From positions 1 to 52,593 of the forward strand of contig CANQCU010000009.1 of assembly GCA_947590905.1 (NCBI GenBank): a stretch of 52,593 nucleotides of DNA, read 5' to 3'. This DNA is from an uncultured Clostridia bacterium (lineage in GTDB: Bacteria; Bacillota; Clostridia; TANB77; CAG-508). The position numbers were made by a program, and so were the translations under genes. The first letter of the stretch is position 1, and the number at the start of each line of letters is the position of its first letter. A model generated the notes under the pieces. It was given only the letters and a program-made list of their open reading frames with translations. It was not told the origin of the DNA and ran no database searches. Positions 25,908-36,103 of the stretch are shown here, one piece after another.

Positions 25908-27435
25908 CTTGTTTTCTTCCCCTCTTTAATATATTTTCTTTAAGATAAATGAATGCTTCACTATTCTTATATATTAATAATATAATTGCATTTGGAACAA
26001 TTAAACATATAAATGCTTTTAATATGAATGATACATATATGTTTATGTTAGGTATTATATAGCAAACTCCATATGTTATAGCACATAATACTACTGCTAA
26101 TATAATTCTTTTTATATAATTTATAAAATATGAAACTGGTGATTCTCCAAAACAATCTTTATAAACTATTAGAGGTTCTTTCCACCAAGCATATGCCATT
26201 CTTGACACTACTGTTGCAAATATGATTCCTGAAAGTCCATATATATATCCAAATATAATTGATAATCCTATATTTAAAATTGAAGTTACAATTGTAATGT
26301 GTCTGGTTTTCTTAAATATTCCAGTTGTTTCTCTATATATCCACATTGTTTGTCTAATATTTGATGTATAAAAGTTTAATACTGCCCAAATTAACAAGCT
26401 AAAGCTTAACACGTACTCTTGTCCAAAACAAATATTAATAAAATCTGGTATTAATACTACGAAACTAATTGAGCAAAAAGCTACAAGCCAGAAATTATAA
26501 ACTTCTAATATATTAAACATCCTAAATTGATCTTTTGTGTCTTTTGATACCACATAATTTCCTACACTTGCTTTTAATGATGTAAATACAAGTGATAAAG
26601 CTGTTGTAATATTTAATATTATTGTACTATAGTTAGAATAATATCCTACCGTAATTGTTCCAACAAATATTGAAATAAGAATATTATCAGTGTTGTTTTG
26701 GATAACTGAACCTATTTTATAGAAAAACAAAGAATATAAATTTGTAAATAGGTTTTTTCGTTCCTCTTTTGGGAGAGTTGCTTTTTTATTTTCCTTTAAA
26801 TATGGATATATTTCCTGCGTTTTTCTTACCTTAAGTATGTTACCTACTAATGTACAAATTACATTCGATAATAAATATAATGTAAAATTACTTGTTATTA
26901 ATAATATTGCTGTATGCATAATAAATAACACAAACTGAATTATTGTATCATATTTGTTTATTATATACATTTTTTGATCTGCAGATAGCAATGTTGTTTT
27001 ATATACGAATAAATATGAAACTACAGAATCTAACAATAATAATATGTAATATAAATATATATTAGGCATTTCTTCTGGCAAATTTACTAAATACTTTAGA
27101 AATGGAATAAGTGCAATTCCTACTACTGTTACTGCTATAGCAATTGTATTATATACTCTTTTGAAGAAGTTCATATATGCAGATATTTTTACTTCATCAT
27201 TTTCTGCAAGAGGTTTATATAGGCTATACATAAGCACTGTTACCATGCCTAAATCAGCTAAAGATAGTATCCCTAAAATATTACTGAATAGTCCATTTAT
27301 TCCTAGATATGTAGCACCTAATTTTTTTACAAAAATAATTCTTCCCAAGAAAACTAGCACTACTTTTATTACTTGTAATACTATAGCATAAATTAAATTT
27401 CTACTTGTATTTTTTATTCTTGATTGTTTCTCCAT
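25873..27435 (-). CDS. Wzx-type polysaccharide flippase
   Basis: 520 residues with about 12-14 hydrophobic helices and the opening SRNLIYAIVLQVIKVVLVFLGRI...LGATYLGINGLFSNIL, typical of the MOP/PST flippase superfamily. It moves lipid-linked repeat units across the membrane. It overlaps both neighbours in the operon, indicating co-translation. Confidence 0.9.
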   Translation of the reverse strand: MEKQSRIKNTSRNLIYAIVLQVIKVVLVFLGRIIFVKKLGATYLGINGLFSNILGILSLADLGMVTVLMYSLYKPLAENDEVKISAYMNFFKRVYNTIAIAVTVVGIALIPFLKYLVNLPEEMPNIYLYYILLLLDSVVSYLFVYKTTLLSADQKMYIINKYDTIIQFVLFIMHTAILLITSNFTLYLLSNVICTLVGNILKVRKTQEIYPYLKENKKATLPKEERKNLFTNLYSLFFYKIGSVIQNNTDNILISIFVGTITVGYYSNYSTIILNITTALSLVFTSLKASVGNYVVSKDTKDQFRMFNILEVYNFWLVAFCSISFVVLIPDFINICFGQEYVLSFSLLIWAVLNFYTSNIRQTMWIYRETTGIFKKTRHITIVTSILNIGLSIIFGYIYGLSGIIFATVVSRMAYAWWKEPLIVYKDCFGESPVSYFINYIKRIILAVVLCAITYGVCYIIPNINIYVSFILKAFICLIVPNAIILLIYKNSEAFIYLKENILKRGRKQDGRLLENNENT

Positions 27436-28463
27436 AATATATTTCTTAATTCCTCATAATTTTTATTTCTATCAAATATGTACTCGCATTCTTTTATATT
27501 CATTAATCTATTTATTTCTAGTTCAAAATTACCTAAATCATCAATATAACTTATATAGTCTAAATCTTTTATCCAGTCATAAACTCCTTTAACTTTATAA
27601 TTGCAATTTCCTATTGCTATACATGGAGTTCCTGTTATAGCCGAAAAAATCATTCCATGTAATCTGTCTGTAATTACCAATTTATATTTTTTAAATTCTT
27701 TTAATTTATCCATTACTAATTTTTTTCTTTTTCTTGGTTTTATATTTGCATTGTCTAATACTGTATCAGTTTTGTCAATTATTTCATCATATTTTGATAT
27801 ACAACTATATATTTTGTTTTCTTCTATATTTGTTATTTTCTTTTCCTTATCCCTTCGCATGCAAAGCAATACACCTTTTCTTTGCTTTACTGGGATTTTT
27901 AAGTTTTTTATATATAATACTATATCTGGTACCAATAATGTTTTTATTTTTGTAAATTCTTTTATTGAAAATTCATAAGAGTACTTTTCTCTTACACAAA
28001 TAGTCAAATCATTATGATTGTTATATATTTCCAATGATTTTTTTAGTTCTTCTTTTCCTTCTTCTGTTTCCTCATAAAATATTGTTTGTGGGAAAATTAC
28101 TATTTTATTATTTGGAAATTTTTCTATAAACTCTCTTATCATCTCTTCTTCATTTATCCATAGGCTACCTATATAACCACCACCGTGAGCAAGTAATATA
28201 CCTCCTTTGGGTATTTTTGCTTCTAAATAATTAATTATATATTTTCTGTCAAATCCTGGAATTTCAAATACATCTTTAATTCCACAGTCTTTAAGGAATT
28301 CATATTCTGCTATTGCTATTGCTTGATCTCCCAAATTTCCGTGTAATGGTGTTCCAAATAATATATACTCTTCTTGTTTTTTGATTTTACACTTTAATTT
28401 ATATAGAGAATATTTTATTTTCCATATTATTTCTTTTATTTTTTCTTTTACTTTATTAAGCAA
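27414..28463 (-). CDS. Polysaccharide pyruvyl transferase family protein
   Basis: 349 residues. LHGNLGDQAIAIAEYEFLKD near the N-terminus, LAHGGGYIGSLW, IFPQTI and the C-terminal ITDRLHGMIFSAITGTPCIAI are the family hallmarks (CsaB/WcaK type). It transfers a pyruvyl ketal from phosphoenolpyruvate to a sugar residue in the cytoplasm, adding negative charge to the glycan. It overlaps the flippase gene by 22 nt. Confidence 0.9.
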   Translation of the reverse strand: MLNKVKEKIKEIIWKIKYSLYKLKCKIKKQEEYILFGTPLHGNLGDQAIAIAEYEFLKDCGIKDVFEIPGFDRKYIINYLEAKIPKGGILLAHGGGYIGSLWINEEEMIREFIEKFPNNKIVIFPQTIFYEETEEGKEELKKSLEIYNNHNDLTICVREKYSYEFSIKEFTKIKTLLVPDIVLYIKNLKIPVKQRKGVLLCMRRDKEKKITNIEENKIYSCISKYDEIIDKTDTVLDNANIKPRKRKKLVMDKLKEFKKYKLVITDRLHGMIFSAITGTPCIAIGNCNYKVKGVYDWIKDLDYISYIDDLGNFELEINRLMNIKECEYIFDRNKNYEELRNILWRNNQE

Positions 28464-28515
28464 GTTTTTATAATCCTTTCTATAAGAATGTTGCCTTGAA
28501 TTTTAACTTAAAAGA

Positions 28516-29655
28516 TTACTTTTTCTTTTCTTTTAATATTTCAGTGTAAAGGTTTTCTGTCTTTCTTACAACATTATTCCAATCACATATTCCAAGTATA
28601 TATTGTTGTATTTCATTTTCATTAAATAACGATTTTTTATCATTTATTATTTTTTCTATTTTTTTCTTTAAGTCCTGAGAATTTCCCATTTTAAAAGGTA
28701 TTGCATACTCTCCTGCTATTTCAATATTTTCTGGTATATCACTTACAATACACGTCTTTCCATAACTCATGGCTTCAAGAAGACTTATTGGCATTCCTTC
28801 TATATCACTTGGTAAGCAATATGCATAGCAATTACTAAACATTTCTTCTAATTCTTTTCCTTGTATAAAGCCTGTCATTATAACTCTGTCATCTTTTTTA
28901 GCTTTTTCTTTTATTAATTCTAAATAGTCATTTGTATGGCTAGCCCCTCCTGATATTACTAGTTTTTTATCTGTTTTTACTTTTTTAAAAGCATCTAGAA
29001 GATAATGTACTCCTTTTTCTGGAACAATTCTTCCTAAATATAAGAAATATTCATCTTTATCCAAATTATATTTCTCTTTTATTATTTCTGCTTTTGCAAA
29101 TTCTGGCTTTTCTATACCATTTGGTATAAATTCTGTTTCTCTTCCATATTCTTCTTTAAAATAGTTTTGTACACTTTTTGATAAAACTATTATTCTATCT
29201 GCATATTTTACAGCCATTTTTTCCCCAAATTTTATATATTTTTTTGCGATTTTACCCCATTTTGCTCTTTTCCAGTCAAGTCCGTGTATTGTTACTACTG
29301 TTTTTATTCTAAATAGATGTGTAAGCCATAACATTGCAGCTGGTCCTTCTGCATGATAATGTATTACATCATATTTTTTAAAAATAGCCATTATAGTAGC
29401 AAAAAAAGAGTAAACTAAAGCTTCCAACCCCTTTTGACTAAGTGTTGGAACTGTCTTTATCTTTACTCCTTTATATTCAGTTAGTTTTTTCTTATCTTTA
29501 TCAGCATTTCTATCTTGTACGTTATTCCCTTTTCTATTATATACATGTACCTCATGACCTTTTTCTACAAGTCTAGTGGATAGTTCTTCTACAACTATTT
29601 CTACTCCACCTTCTCTTGAAGGAATACGCTTATGCCCTATCATGGCAATTTTCAT
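28516..29655 (-). CDS. Glycosyltransferase family 4
   Basis: 379 residues with a GT-B fold. N-terminal IPSREGGVEIVVEELSTRL binds acceptor. C-terminal YLGRIVPEKGVHYLLDAF and LPSDIEGMPISLLEAMSYGKTCIVSD form the nucleotide-sugar EX7E region. Resembles rhamnosyltransferase-like family members with DUF1972-type openings. A 108-nt gap precedes it, the only sizeable gap in the operon, so an internal promoter is possible. Confidence 0.92.
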   Translation of the reverse strand: MKIAMIGHKRIPSREGGVEIVVEELSTRLVEKGHEVHVYNRKGNNVQDRNADKDKKKLTEYKGVKIKTVPTLSQKGLEALVYSFFATIMAIFKKYDVIHYHAEGPAAMLWLTHLFRIKTVVTIHGLDWKRAKWGKIAKKYIKFGEKMAVKYADRIIVLSKSVQNYFKEEYGRETEFIPNGIEKPEFAKAEIIKEKYNLDKDEYFLYLGRIVPEKGVHYLLDAFKKVKTDKKLVISGGASHTNDYLELIKEKAKKDDRVIMTGFIQGKELEEMFSNCYAYCLPSDIEGMPISLLEAMSYGKTCIVSDIPENIEIAGEYAIPFKMGNSQDLKKKIEKIINDKKSLFNENEIQQYILGICDWNNVVRKTENLYTEILKEKKK

Positions 29656-29763
29656 TTTACTTTCCTCTTATAATACTTATAATCTATTGTACATTCTATA
29701 TCTGCATTTTTTTGCATTATTTTCGCGTATTTGTACATGTATATTATACATAAGAAAACTTAA

Positions 29764-30744
29764 TTAGTCAATATTTGTTATCCTGTATTTTATTTCTTTT
29801 AAAAAACAATATATTGTTGGGAAATATAAAAATAATAATAATTGTAATTTATCTTTTTTACTTTCTATTTTTATTTGTCTATCATAGTCATTTCTATATC
29901 TTTCTATAATCTTTTTACATATCTCTTGCATATTACTTCTTTTTGCTAAAATATAATGGGACGTTATAAATTTCATGTAAAGCACATATGCTTTTGGAAA
30001 TAAAGAATCGTACTTCTTGTTGTTTCGATAGAAATTCATTCTATCCTTAAAAGCATCCAATCCATCTAACCTTTTTTCATTATATTTTGATTTCATTATA
30101 CTATTTTCTCTTTGATAATAATAATATAACTTTAAATTAGTATACACTATGCTGTGTGCTTTATCTATTAAATAATGTATTACAAATTCATCTTCATTTA
30201 GTTTCCCTTTTGGATATCTTATATCTTTCCATAATTCTATATTATACAATTTATTCCATGCAACAGTTGTTATTTCATTCATTTTATTCAAGATATTGTT
30301 CTGTTTTTCTATTTCATCAGTATATACTTTTGTAGATTCATCGTCGTAATTTACTTGTTTTTTATTATTATCCTCTGTTCTTAAATATTCACATATTGAT
30401 ATATCTGCTTTTGCATCTTTTATATTTTTATATAAAATTTCACAATATCGTTCATCTACATAATCATCTGAGTCTATAAAACAAATATACTTTCCTTTTG
30501 CTCTATCTATGCCGTAATTCCTTGCATCAGAAAGTCCACCATTTTGTTTATGAAAACTATATATATTACTATATTTTTTTGAATATTCATCAGCTATATT
30601 TTCGCTTCCGTCATTAGATCCATCATCTATAAGTAGTATCTCTAAATTTTTATATGTTTGGCCAATTAATGAATTTATACATATTGGTAAGAAATTTTTT
30701 ACATTATATATTGGTACAATTACAGAGATTAACTCTTCATCCAT
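29764..30744 (-). CDS. Glycosyltransferase family 2
   Basis: 326 residues, GT-A fold: opening ISVIVPIYNVKNFLPICINSLIGQTYKNLEIL split over the first 40 residues, the acidic DDGSNDGS pair and the FIDSDDYVDE metal-binding DXD region. The C-terminal third is basic and hydrophobic. It transfers a sugar from a nucleotide donor to the growing repeat unit; donor and linkage cannot be read. Confidence 0.92.
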   Translation of the reverse strand: MDEELISVIVPIYNVKNFLPICINSLIGQTYKNLEILLIDDGSNDGSENIADEYSKKYSNIYSFHKQNGGLSDARNYGIDRAKGKYICFIDSDDYVDERYCEILYKNIKDAKADISICEYLRTEDNNKKQVNYDDESTKVYTDEIEKQNNILNKMNEITTVAWNKLYNIELWKDIRYPKGKLNEDEFVIHYLIDKAHSIVYTNLKLYYYYQRENSIMKSKYNEKRLDGLDAFKDRMNFYRNNKKYDSLFPKAYVLYMKFITSHYILAKRSNMQEICKKIIERYRNDYDRQIKIESKKDKLQLLLFLYFPTIYCFLKEIKYRITNID

Positions 30745-30754
30745 ATTTTTCCTC

Positions 30755-31849
30755 CTATATTATAGATTCATATGCCTTTTTTTGAGAACTTATAGTTTCT
30801 TCAATCGTAAATTTTTTTGCAGTGCTTTTTGCTTCTTCTATAATTTTTTCTTTTTGTTTTGGATCTAGTTTAATAGTCTCTTGTAATGTTTTTGCTAACT
30901 CTTCAGAACCTATTTTGCTTACTAAATAACCATTTTCTCCATTTTTAATTATCTCTACTAAGCCACCTTTTTTAAATGTTATTGGTATGCATCCTCTAGC
31001 CATGGCTTCTATAACAGATATTCCAAATCCTTCTTCCCATATTGATGGATATACGAAAATTCCAGCTTTATCTAACCATTCAATAACATTATTTTGATTT
31101 CCAACAAATTCTACAGCATTCTCTAGTTTTAAATCATGTGTTAAGGTTTCTAAATTTTCTCTTTCTTCCCCATCTCCAACTATAATTAGTCTAGAATTAG
31201 AGTCGTTTTCATATACCTCTTTAAATGCTTCTATTAATATATTTACTCCTTTTGCATAAACTAATCTTCCTATGTATATAATATTATTTTCTCTGTTTTT
31301 TTCATCATTAACATTATTTATAAATCTATTACTTATTCCATTATAAACCAAGCATGTTTTGACATTTTTTATTTTAAAGTTTTCTCTCATGCTTTTTTCT
31401 ACTGCTTTCGATATAAATATTAGTAAATCTGAGTTATCTATAGCTTTTTGAGTTACTTGTTTTACAAGTATTCTTTTTATTTTGTTATTTCCTCCCCAGT
31501 ATTTATCAAAACTAGAATGAAAATATCTTACAAACTTCACATTTGGCAATTTTTTCTTTAACATTATATATATCATATTCGAATTAATCCCTGCATTATG
31601 CATTGTTATTATATCTATGTTTTCTGTTAAGCAATAATCAACAATCTCTTTAACTATTATTTTTTTATTTTTATTTTTATCTGCTAATGAAAATACTTTT
31701 TTGCCTTTTTTGATTAACTCTTCATAGATTTCTCCTTCATTAAATAGGGTACATATTCTATTGTCAATTTCATCATAATTCATTATCTCTCTAAGTAATG
31801 TTTCAATTCCTCCTATTCCTGCAGAGGTTATTAAATTTAATACTTTCAT
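30755..31849 (-). CDS. Glycosyltransferase family 4
   Basis: 364 residues, GT-B. GIGGIETLLREIM opens the acceptor domain. YIGRLVYAKGVNILIEAF, VGDGEERENLE and VYPSIWEEGFGISVIEAMARG form the donor-binding domain with the EX7E motif. Eleven bases separate it from the polymerase gene and ten from the next glycosyltransferase. Confidence 0.92.
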   Translation of the reverse strand: MKVLNLITSAGIGGIETLLREIMNYDEIDNRICTLFNEGEIYEELIKKGKKVFSLADKNKNKKIIVKEIVDYCLTENIDIITMHNAGINSNMIYIMLKKKLPNVKFVRYFHSSFDKYWGGNNKIKRILVKQVTQKAIDNSDLLIFISKAVEKSMRENFKIKNVKTCLVYNGISNRFINNVNDEKNRENNIIYIGRLVYAKGVNILIEAFKEVYENDSNSRLIIVGDGEERENLETLTHDLKLENAVEFVGNQNNVIEWLDKAGIFVYPSIWEEGFGISVIEAMARGCIPITFKKGGLVEIIKNGENGYLVSKIGSEELAKTLQETIKLDPKQKEKIIEEAKSTAKKFTIEETISSQKKAYESII

Positions 31850-31860
31850 TTTATTCTCCC

Positions 31861-33117
31861 TTATAGGTTTTCTTGATTATTGTTTTCTAAATCATCTAAC
31901 TTATCTAACTTATAAATAGCAAATATAATTGGAATTGTAACTATAAATCTTGGATGAAAAAATAACCCATTATAAAATGCTACAAAAAGAAAAGTTAAAT
32001 TTAATAATACTATTATCATTTTATCAAATTTCTTTTGTTTTTTCATCATAAATATCATTGATTCTATCACTGTTTCAAAGTATATTATTAGCATAATAAT
32101 TCCAAATTGTAATAATATTTGCATTAAATCATTATGACACCATATTTTATTATAAATTGCTTTAAAATTTACATTATAAATTTCATCAATATCATTTCCA
32201 AACAAAATATTTGGTACACTTCTAGTCATAAGGTAGCTATACTCTGCATCTCTTAGACTTGCTCTTCCATTATCGAAGCTTTTATCAAATGATACTATTA
32301 TTTTCTGTACAAATGCTGTTTGTGGTATATAAAGTAATAATACTATTATCGCTATAGTAACTACTGTTATTGCTACTCTTTTATTCTTATTAAATATTTC
32401 TTTTGCTTTTAAAATTATCTCATCTTTTATAAAGTATATAGCTATAGCTCCTAGTGCAATTCCTAATGCTGTTGGAGTTCTTGCTCCTGTTCTTAGTAAA
32501 AGTATCTCACATAAAACTAATGGTATTAAGTCTTTTAAGTTTTTATTTTCTTTAATATAAAACATCATATAAATTATTATACTGCAAAATCTATATGCTG
32601 CCTGATGTGGATCATCATATAATCCTTCAAATGCATTTATGTTCCATGACTTTGAGTATCCTGTTGATTGTATATTAATTAAAACAAATATTAAATTTAT
32701 TCCCAAGATTACTAAAATAGAGTATGTTATAAATTTTTCATATTCTTTTAAATATCTTTTTATTTTTTTTAGGAAGTCTATATCTTGTGCCATATCAAAT
32801 GTAGTTATAAAAATCACTAATAATTTTACAAATTCGAATTGTTCTTTATAATCCTTTATTAGAAAAGCATTTATGCACAATAATACAGCAATTATAATAT
32901 ATTTTATAATCTTTTTCCTCTGATATAAACATACACTTAATATTCCGATTATAAATGGTATTCCTGTTAATATTGTACCTACTATTCCTATGTATTTATC
33001 TAAAGTTATTAATATAGGTAAGAATACTAAAAAAATAGCCTCAACATCATATAAAATTTTCTCATCTTTTATTTTTTTAAATTTTATTTTCAGTAAATCT
33101 AAATCGACCTTTAACAT
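31861..33117 (-). CDS. O-antigen ligase / Wzy-type polymerase-like membrane protein
   Basis: 418 residues and about 11 helices, with a large extracytoplasmic loop containing ARTPTALG and the segment DKSFDNGRASLRDAEY, typical for Wzy/WaaL-like polymerases (R...R...E in the loop). Together with the flippase and the initiating transferase, this makes a Wzy-dependent pathway. The sequence is not conserved enough to name the linkage. Confidence 0.8.
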   Translation of the reverse strand: MLKVDLDLLKIKFKKIKDEKILYDVEAIFLVFLPILITLDKYIGIVGTILTGIPFIIGILSVCLYQRKKIIKYIIIAVLLCINAFLIKDYKEQFEFVKLLVIFITTFDMAQDIDFLKKIKRYLKEYEKFITYSILVILGINLIFVLINIQSTGYSKSWNINAFEGLYDDPHQAAYRFCSIIIYMMFYIKENKNLKDLIPLVLCEILLLRTGARTPTALGIALGAIAIYFIKDEIILKAKEIFNKNKRVAITVVTIAIIVLLLYIPQTAFVQKIIVSFDKSFDNGRASLRDAEYSYLMTRSVPNILFGNDIDEIYNVNFKAIYNKIWCHNDLMQILLQFGIIMLIIYFETVIESMIFMMKKQKKFDKMIIVLLNLTFLFVAFYNGLFFHPRFIVTIPIIFAIYKLDKLDDLENNNQENL

Positions 33118-33189
33118 TCTATACGCTCCTATGTTCTCCTTATTTTCTATTTTTGATTTTTTAATTTTAATAATGTATATTTTAATAAT

Positions 33190-34194
33190 TTATCTTGATA
33201 CTTCTTCTTTTCTTATTAATTTAATTATCTTTGTATCAATAAATTTTAAAATTGTCGCCAATACAATAGTTATTATAAATGTTAATGTTATCCAAAAACT
33301 TGATGGTATATTGACTTTAGCAATTAAACTCATAGCTATCGTATGAACTAGAAAAATCTCATAACTAATATTTCCTATATATTTTATTATCTTGCCCTCA
33401 ATTTCTATTTTGTTAAGTAAGAAATAAACTGTACTTATTACACTTAATCCTAAAACTACTCTTAATAGCCATGTTCCTATCATATATATTTCTTTGTACT
33501 TTAAATATAATATTCCTAGAATTAGTGACGTAACTATACTTATTATAAATTTTGCATTGTTATCTTTAACTTTTGCTAAAATATTATATGCTAAAATTCC
33601 ATATATAAAGCCAATTGATTCAACTTGCCATCCTATCTGAAAGTTAAATATTTTTCCTACTAAACTATAGGTTAGTACAATCGCACATAAAATATAATCT
33701 TTAATCTTTTTATTTTTTATGAATTTATATATTAGCCAAAATACAATGTAATATCCTAATAAAACTGTTACAAATGATATATTATTAATTCCTAATACAG
33801 TCATAACATTATGTAATATACTTTCAGATGGTCTAATTACCATAGAAATAAAATTTGCTATCCAAAATGGTATTAATAATATTAATATTCTGTTTTTCCA
33901 AAAGTTCTTTAAATAATTTTCTTTATTTTCTACACTATATTTCAATCCATAAGAAGACATCATAAAGAATAATGTAACAGCTATATAACCAAATGATCCG
34001 ATTAAATCTTGTATAAAATTTCCATGATTTTCTGGTATATGTACAAGTACTACTATTATACAACATATAGCTCTTATCGCTGTTTGCTGTTTTTTATCTA
34101 TAATTCCTATCGTTCCATCTTTTCTTATACTAGTACTTTTCCAAAAAATTATAGCTATAATTACTAACACACATATTGTATATGCCAACTCCAT
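33190..34194 (-). CDS. Acyltransferase-3 family membrane protein
   Basis: 334 residues. QQTAIRAICCIIVVLVHIPENHG carries the conserved histidine and arginine pair of the family. About ten helices follow, ending in ISYEIFLVHTIAM. Likely O-acetylates a glycan residue using acetyl-CoA. AAGGAG precedes the ATG. Unlike the acyltransferase at 23.5-24.6 kb this gene has no in-frame CGG. Confidence 0.88.
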   Translation of the reverse strand: MELAYTICVLVIIAIIFWKSTSIRKDGTIGIIDKKQQTAIRAICCIIVVLVHIPENHGNFIQDLIGSFGYIAVTLFFMMSSYGLKYSVENKENYLKNFWKNRILILLIPFWIANFISMVIRPSESILHNVMTVLGINNISFVTVLLGYYIVFWLIYKFIKNKKIKDYILCAIVLTYSLVGKIFNFQIGWQVESIGFIYGILAYNILAKVKDNNAKFIISIVTSLILGILYLKYKEIYMIGTWLLRVVLGLSVISTVYFLLNKIEIEGKIIKYIGNISYEIFLVHTIAMSLIAKVNIPSSFWITLTFIITIVLATILKFIDTKIIKLIRKEEVSR

Positions 34195-34205
34195 TTTATT
34201 TCTCC

Positions 34206-35390
34206 TTAAGATTTCTTTTGTTTCATTTGTCCTTTTATATCTTCTTCTACTATTTCTTCACCTGTTTTATTTTTTAATGCCTCTCTTGAATTGTCTGATA
34301 ACCCATCATTTATTTCACAATTCATATCGCAAGTTGAACATGCATCTAACTCTTCTTTTGTTACTTTTCCATCTCTAAAATCTCTTACTATTTTATTTTC
34401 ATACATTGAGTATTTTTGTTTTTTATAAAATCTTAGGAATTTATGTTTTATTACCCAAAATGCAGGTTTCCATATATATTTGTGCATTGCTGGAGATACT
34501 GAGCCTATCATCCAACATTCTCTGTCGCAATTTCTTACCTTTTTTCTAACTTCTTCGGCCTTTTCAGAATTCCAAAGCTCATCCCATGTTTGATCGTTTA
34601 GATTTCCCATTACTTCTTTTTCTTTTGTTCCATTACATGGCATTACATCTCCATATGGATCAATAAAGAATGTATCAAAAGCCATATCACATGGAAGTAG
34701 TCTCTTTTGACCAAATATGTAATTTATTAATCCGTGGTTAAAGTATGCTCTAAACCATTTTTTAGGTGAATTTGATTTTAAAAGTTCATTTATTAAATTT
34801 TCAAATTCTTTTGCTACCATTAATCTATCTTTTATTATATTTTTAGCTTCTACAAAGTAAAATGAATTATGAAGTGATGCGGTTGCAAATTCCATGTTTA
34901 ATTCGTTTGATTTTTCATACAAAGCTACTAAGTCTTTTGCATTAGCATCTTGTACTGTCATTCCAAATCCAACGTCTGGATGTTTCATTTCTACTAATTT
35001 TTTAAGAGTTGTATATCCCTTGTTAAAGCCATCTTCTAATCCTCTTATAGCATTGTTTGTTTCTTCCAAACCTTCTATTGAAATTCTGATTCCGACATTT
35101 GGAAATTCTTTGCATAAATCTATTATTCTATCTGTAAAGAAGCCATTTGTAGAAATAACTATACGGTCTGATTTTTTGTATAATTCTCTAACTATTTCTT
35201 TTAAGTCTTGTCTTATAAATGGTTCTCCACCTGTTATATTTGTAAAATACATTTTAGGAAGTTTTTTTATTGTTTCAATTGATATTTCTTCTTCTGGTTT
35301 AGAAGGTTTTTTATATCTGTTGCACATGGTGCATCTAGCATTACATCTATATGTTACTATTACTGTTCCATTTAGTTTTTTTTCTTTCAT
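34206..35390 (-). CDS. Radical SAM / SPASM-domain protein
   Basis: 394 residues. CNARCTMCNRYKKP holds the CX3CX2C cluster-binding motif, followed by ITGGEPFIRQDL and STNGFF. The C-terminal half has SPASM-like cysteines (LLPCDMAFDTFF, VMPCNGTKEKE, and a CSTCDMNCE near the end) for auxiliary clusters. The reaction is unknown; in a glycan cluster a sugar modification is likely. It is inside the operon, between acetyltransferase and acyltransferase genes. Confidence 0.88.
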   Translation of the reverse strand: MKEKKLNGTVIVTYRCNARCTMCNRYKKPSKPEEEISIETIKKLPKMYFTNITGGEPFIRQDLKEIVRELYKKSDRIVISTNGFFTDRIIDLCKEFPNVGIRISIEGLEETNNAIRGLEDGFNKGYTTLKKLVEMKHPDVGFGMTVQDANAKDLVALYEKSNELNMEFATASLHNSFYFVEAKNIIKDRLMVAKEFENLINELLKSNSPKKWFRAYFNHGLINYIFGQKRLLPCDMAFDTFFIDPYGDVMPCNGTKEKEVMGNLNDQTWDELWNSEKAEEVRKKVRNCDRECWMIGSVSPAMHKYIWKPAFWVIKHKFLRFYKKQKYSMYENKIVRDFRDGKVTKEELDACSTCDMNCEINDGLSDNSREALKNKTGEEIVEEDIKGQMKQKKS

Positions 35391-35404
35391 TTACTTCTTC
35401 TCCT

Positions 35405-36103
35405 TTATTCATTTCTAAGTTTAATAACTTTTGCTGGAACTCCACCCACTATTGCATATTCTGGGACATCTTTTGTAACTACAGCTCCTGCTGCTACAAT
35501 TGCTTTATCTCCTATATGTACTCCATCTAGTATTACTGCTTTTGAACCTATCCAACAATCTTTTCCTATTTCTATTCCTTTTCTTGTTGCCCCTTGTAAT
35601 CTTATAGGCGTATCAAGTTCTGTAAAATTATGATTTTCTGCGTGTATACTGACTCCTGGTCCAAATATTGTATTATCACCTATTTTTACTTTTCCTCTAA
35701 CTGCTATAAATGCATTTGCTGCTATTCCTACATTATCTCCTATTTCTAGTCCTTCTCCTAATTCTCTAATAACTCCTGTGCATTCTATTATGCTATTTCT
35801 GCCAATTGAAAAGTTACTGCCTATTTTTATTCCATCTTTTGACAAAGCATCTATTTTGCAATATTCACCTATTGTTGCACTACCATTTATTTCAATCTTT
35901 TTGTGGCATTTTATCTTTGTTTTCTTTCCTACAAATAATAATCCTTTTGATTTTTTTAGCAGAATTTTATGTGGAAGTCCTCTTAAAATCATAAAGATTT
36001 TTTCTATTATTAAACTAAATATTACGGAAAAAGTTATGTTTTTATCTACCTCATATGGTTCTTTTTTTATTTTACTGATTATTTTGCTTAGTATTTTATT
36101 CAT
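35405..36103 (-). CDS. Left-handed beta-helix acetyltransferase
   Basis: 232 residues with about 60 N-terminal residues and then hexapeptide repeats ([58 protein letters not shown]). The C-terminal [30 protein letters not shown] is the active-site histidine and acetyl-CoA region of the WcaF/NodL type. It acetylates a sugar. The start overlaps the preceding glycosyltransferase by 8 nt. Confidence 0.92.
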   Translation of the reverse strand: MNKILSKIISKIKKEPYEVDKNITFSVIFSLIIEKIFMILRGLPHKILLKKSKGLLFVGKKTKIKCHKKIEINGSATIGEYCKIDALSKDGIKIGSNFSIGRNSIIECTGVIRELGEGLEIGDNVGIAANAFIAVRGKVKIGDNTIFGPGVSIHAENHNFTELDTPIRLQGATRKGIEIGKDCWIGSKAVILDGVHIGDKAIVAAGAVVTKDVPEYAIVGGVPAKVIKLRNE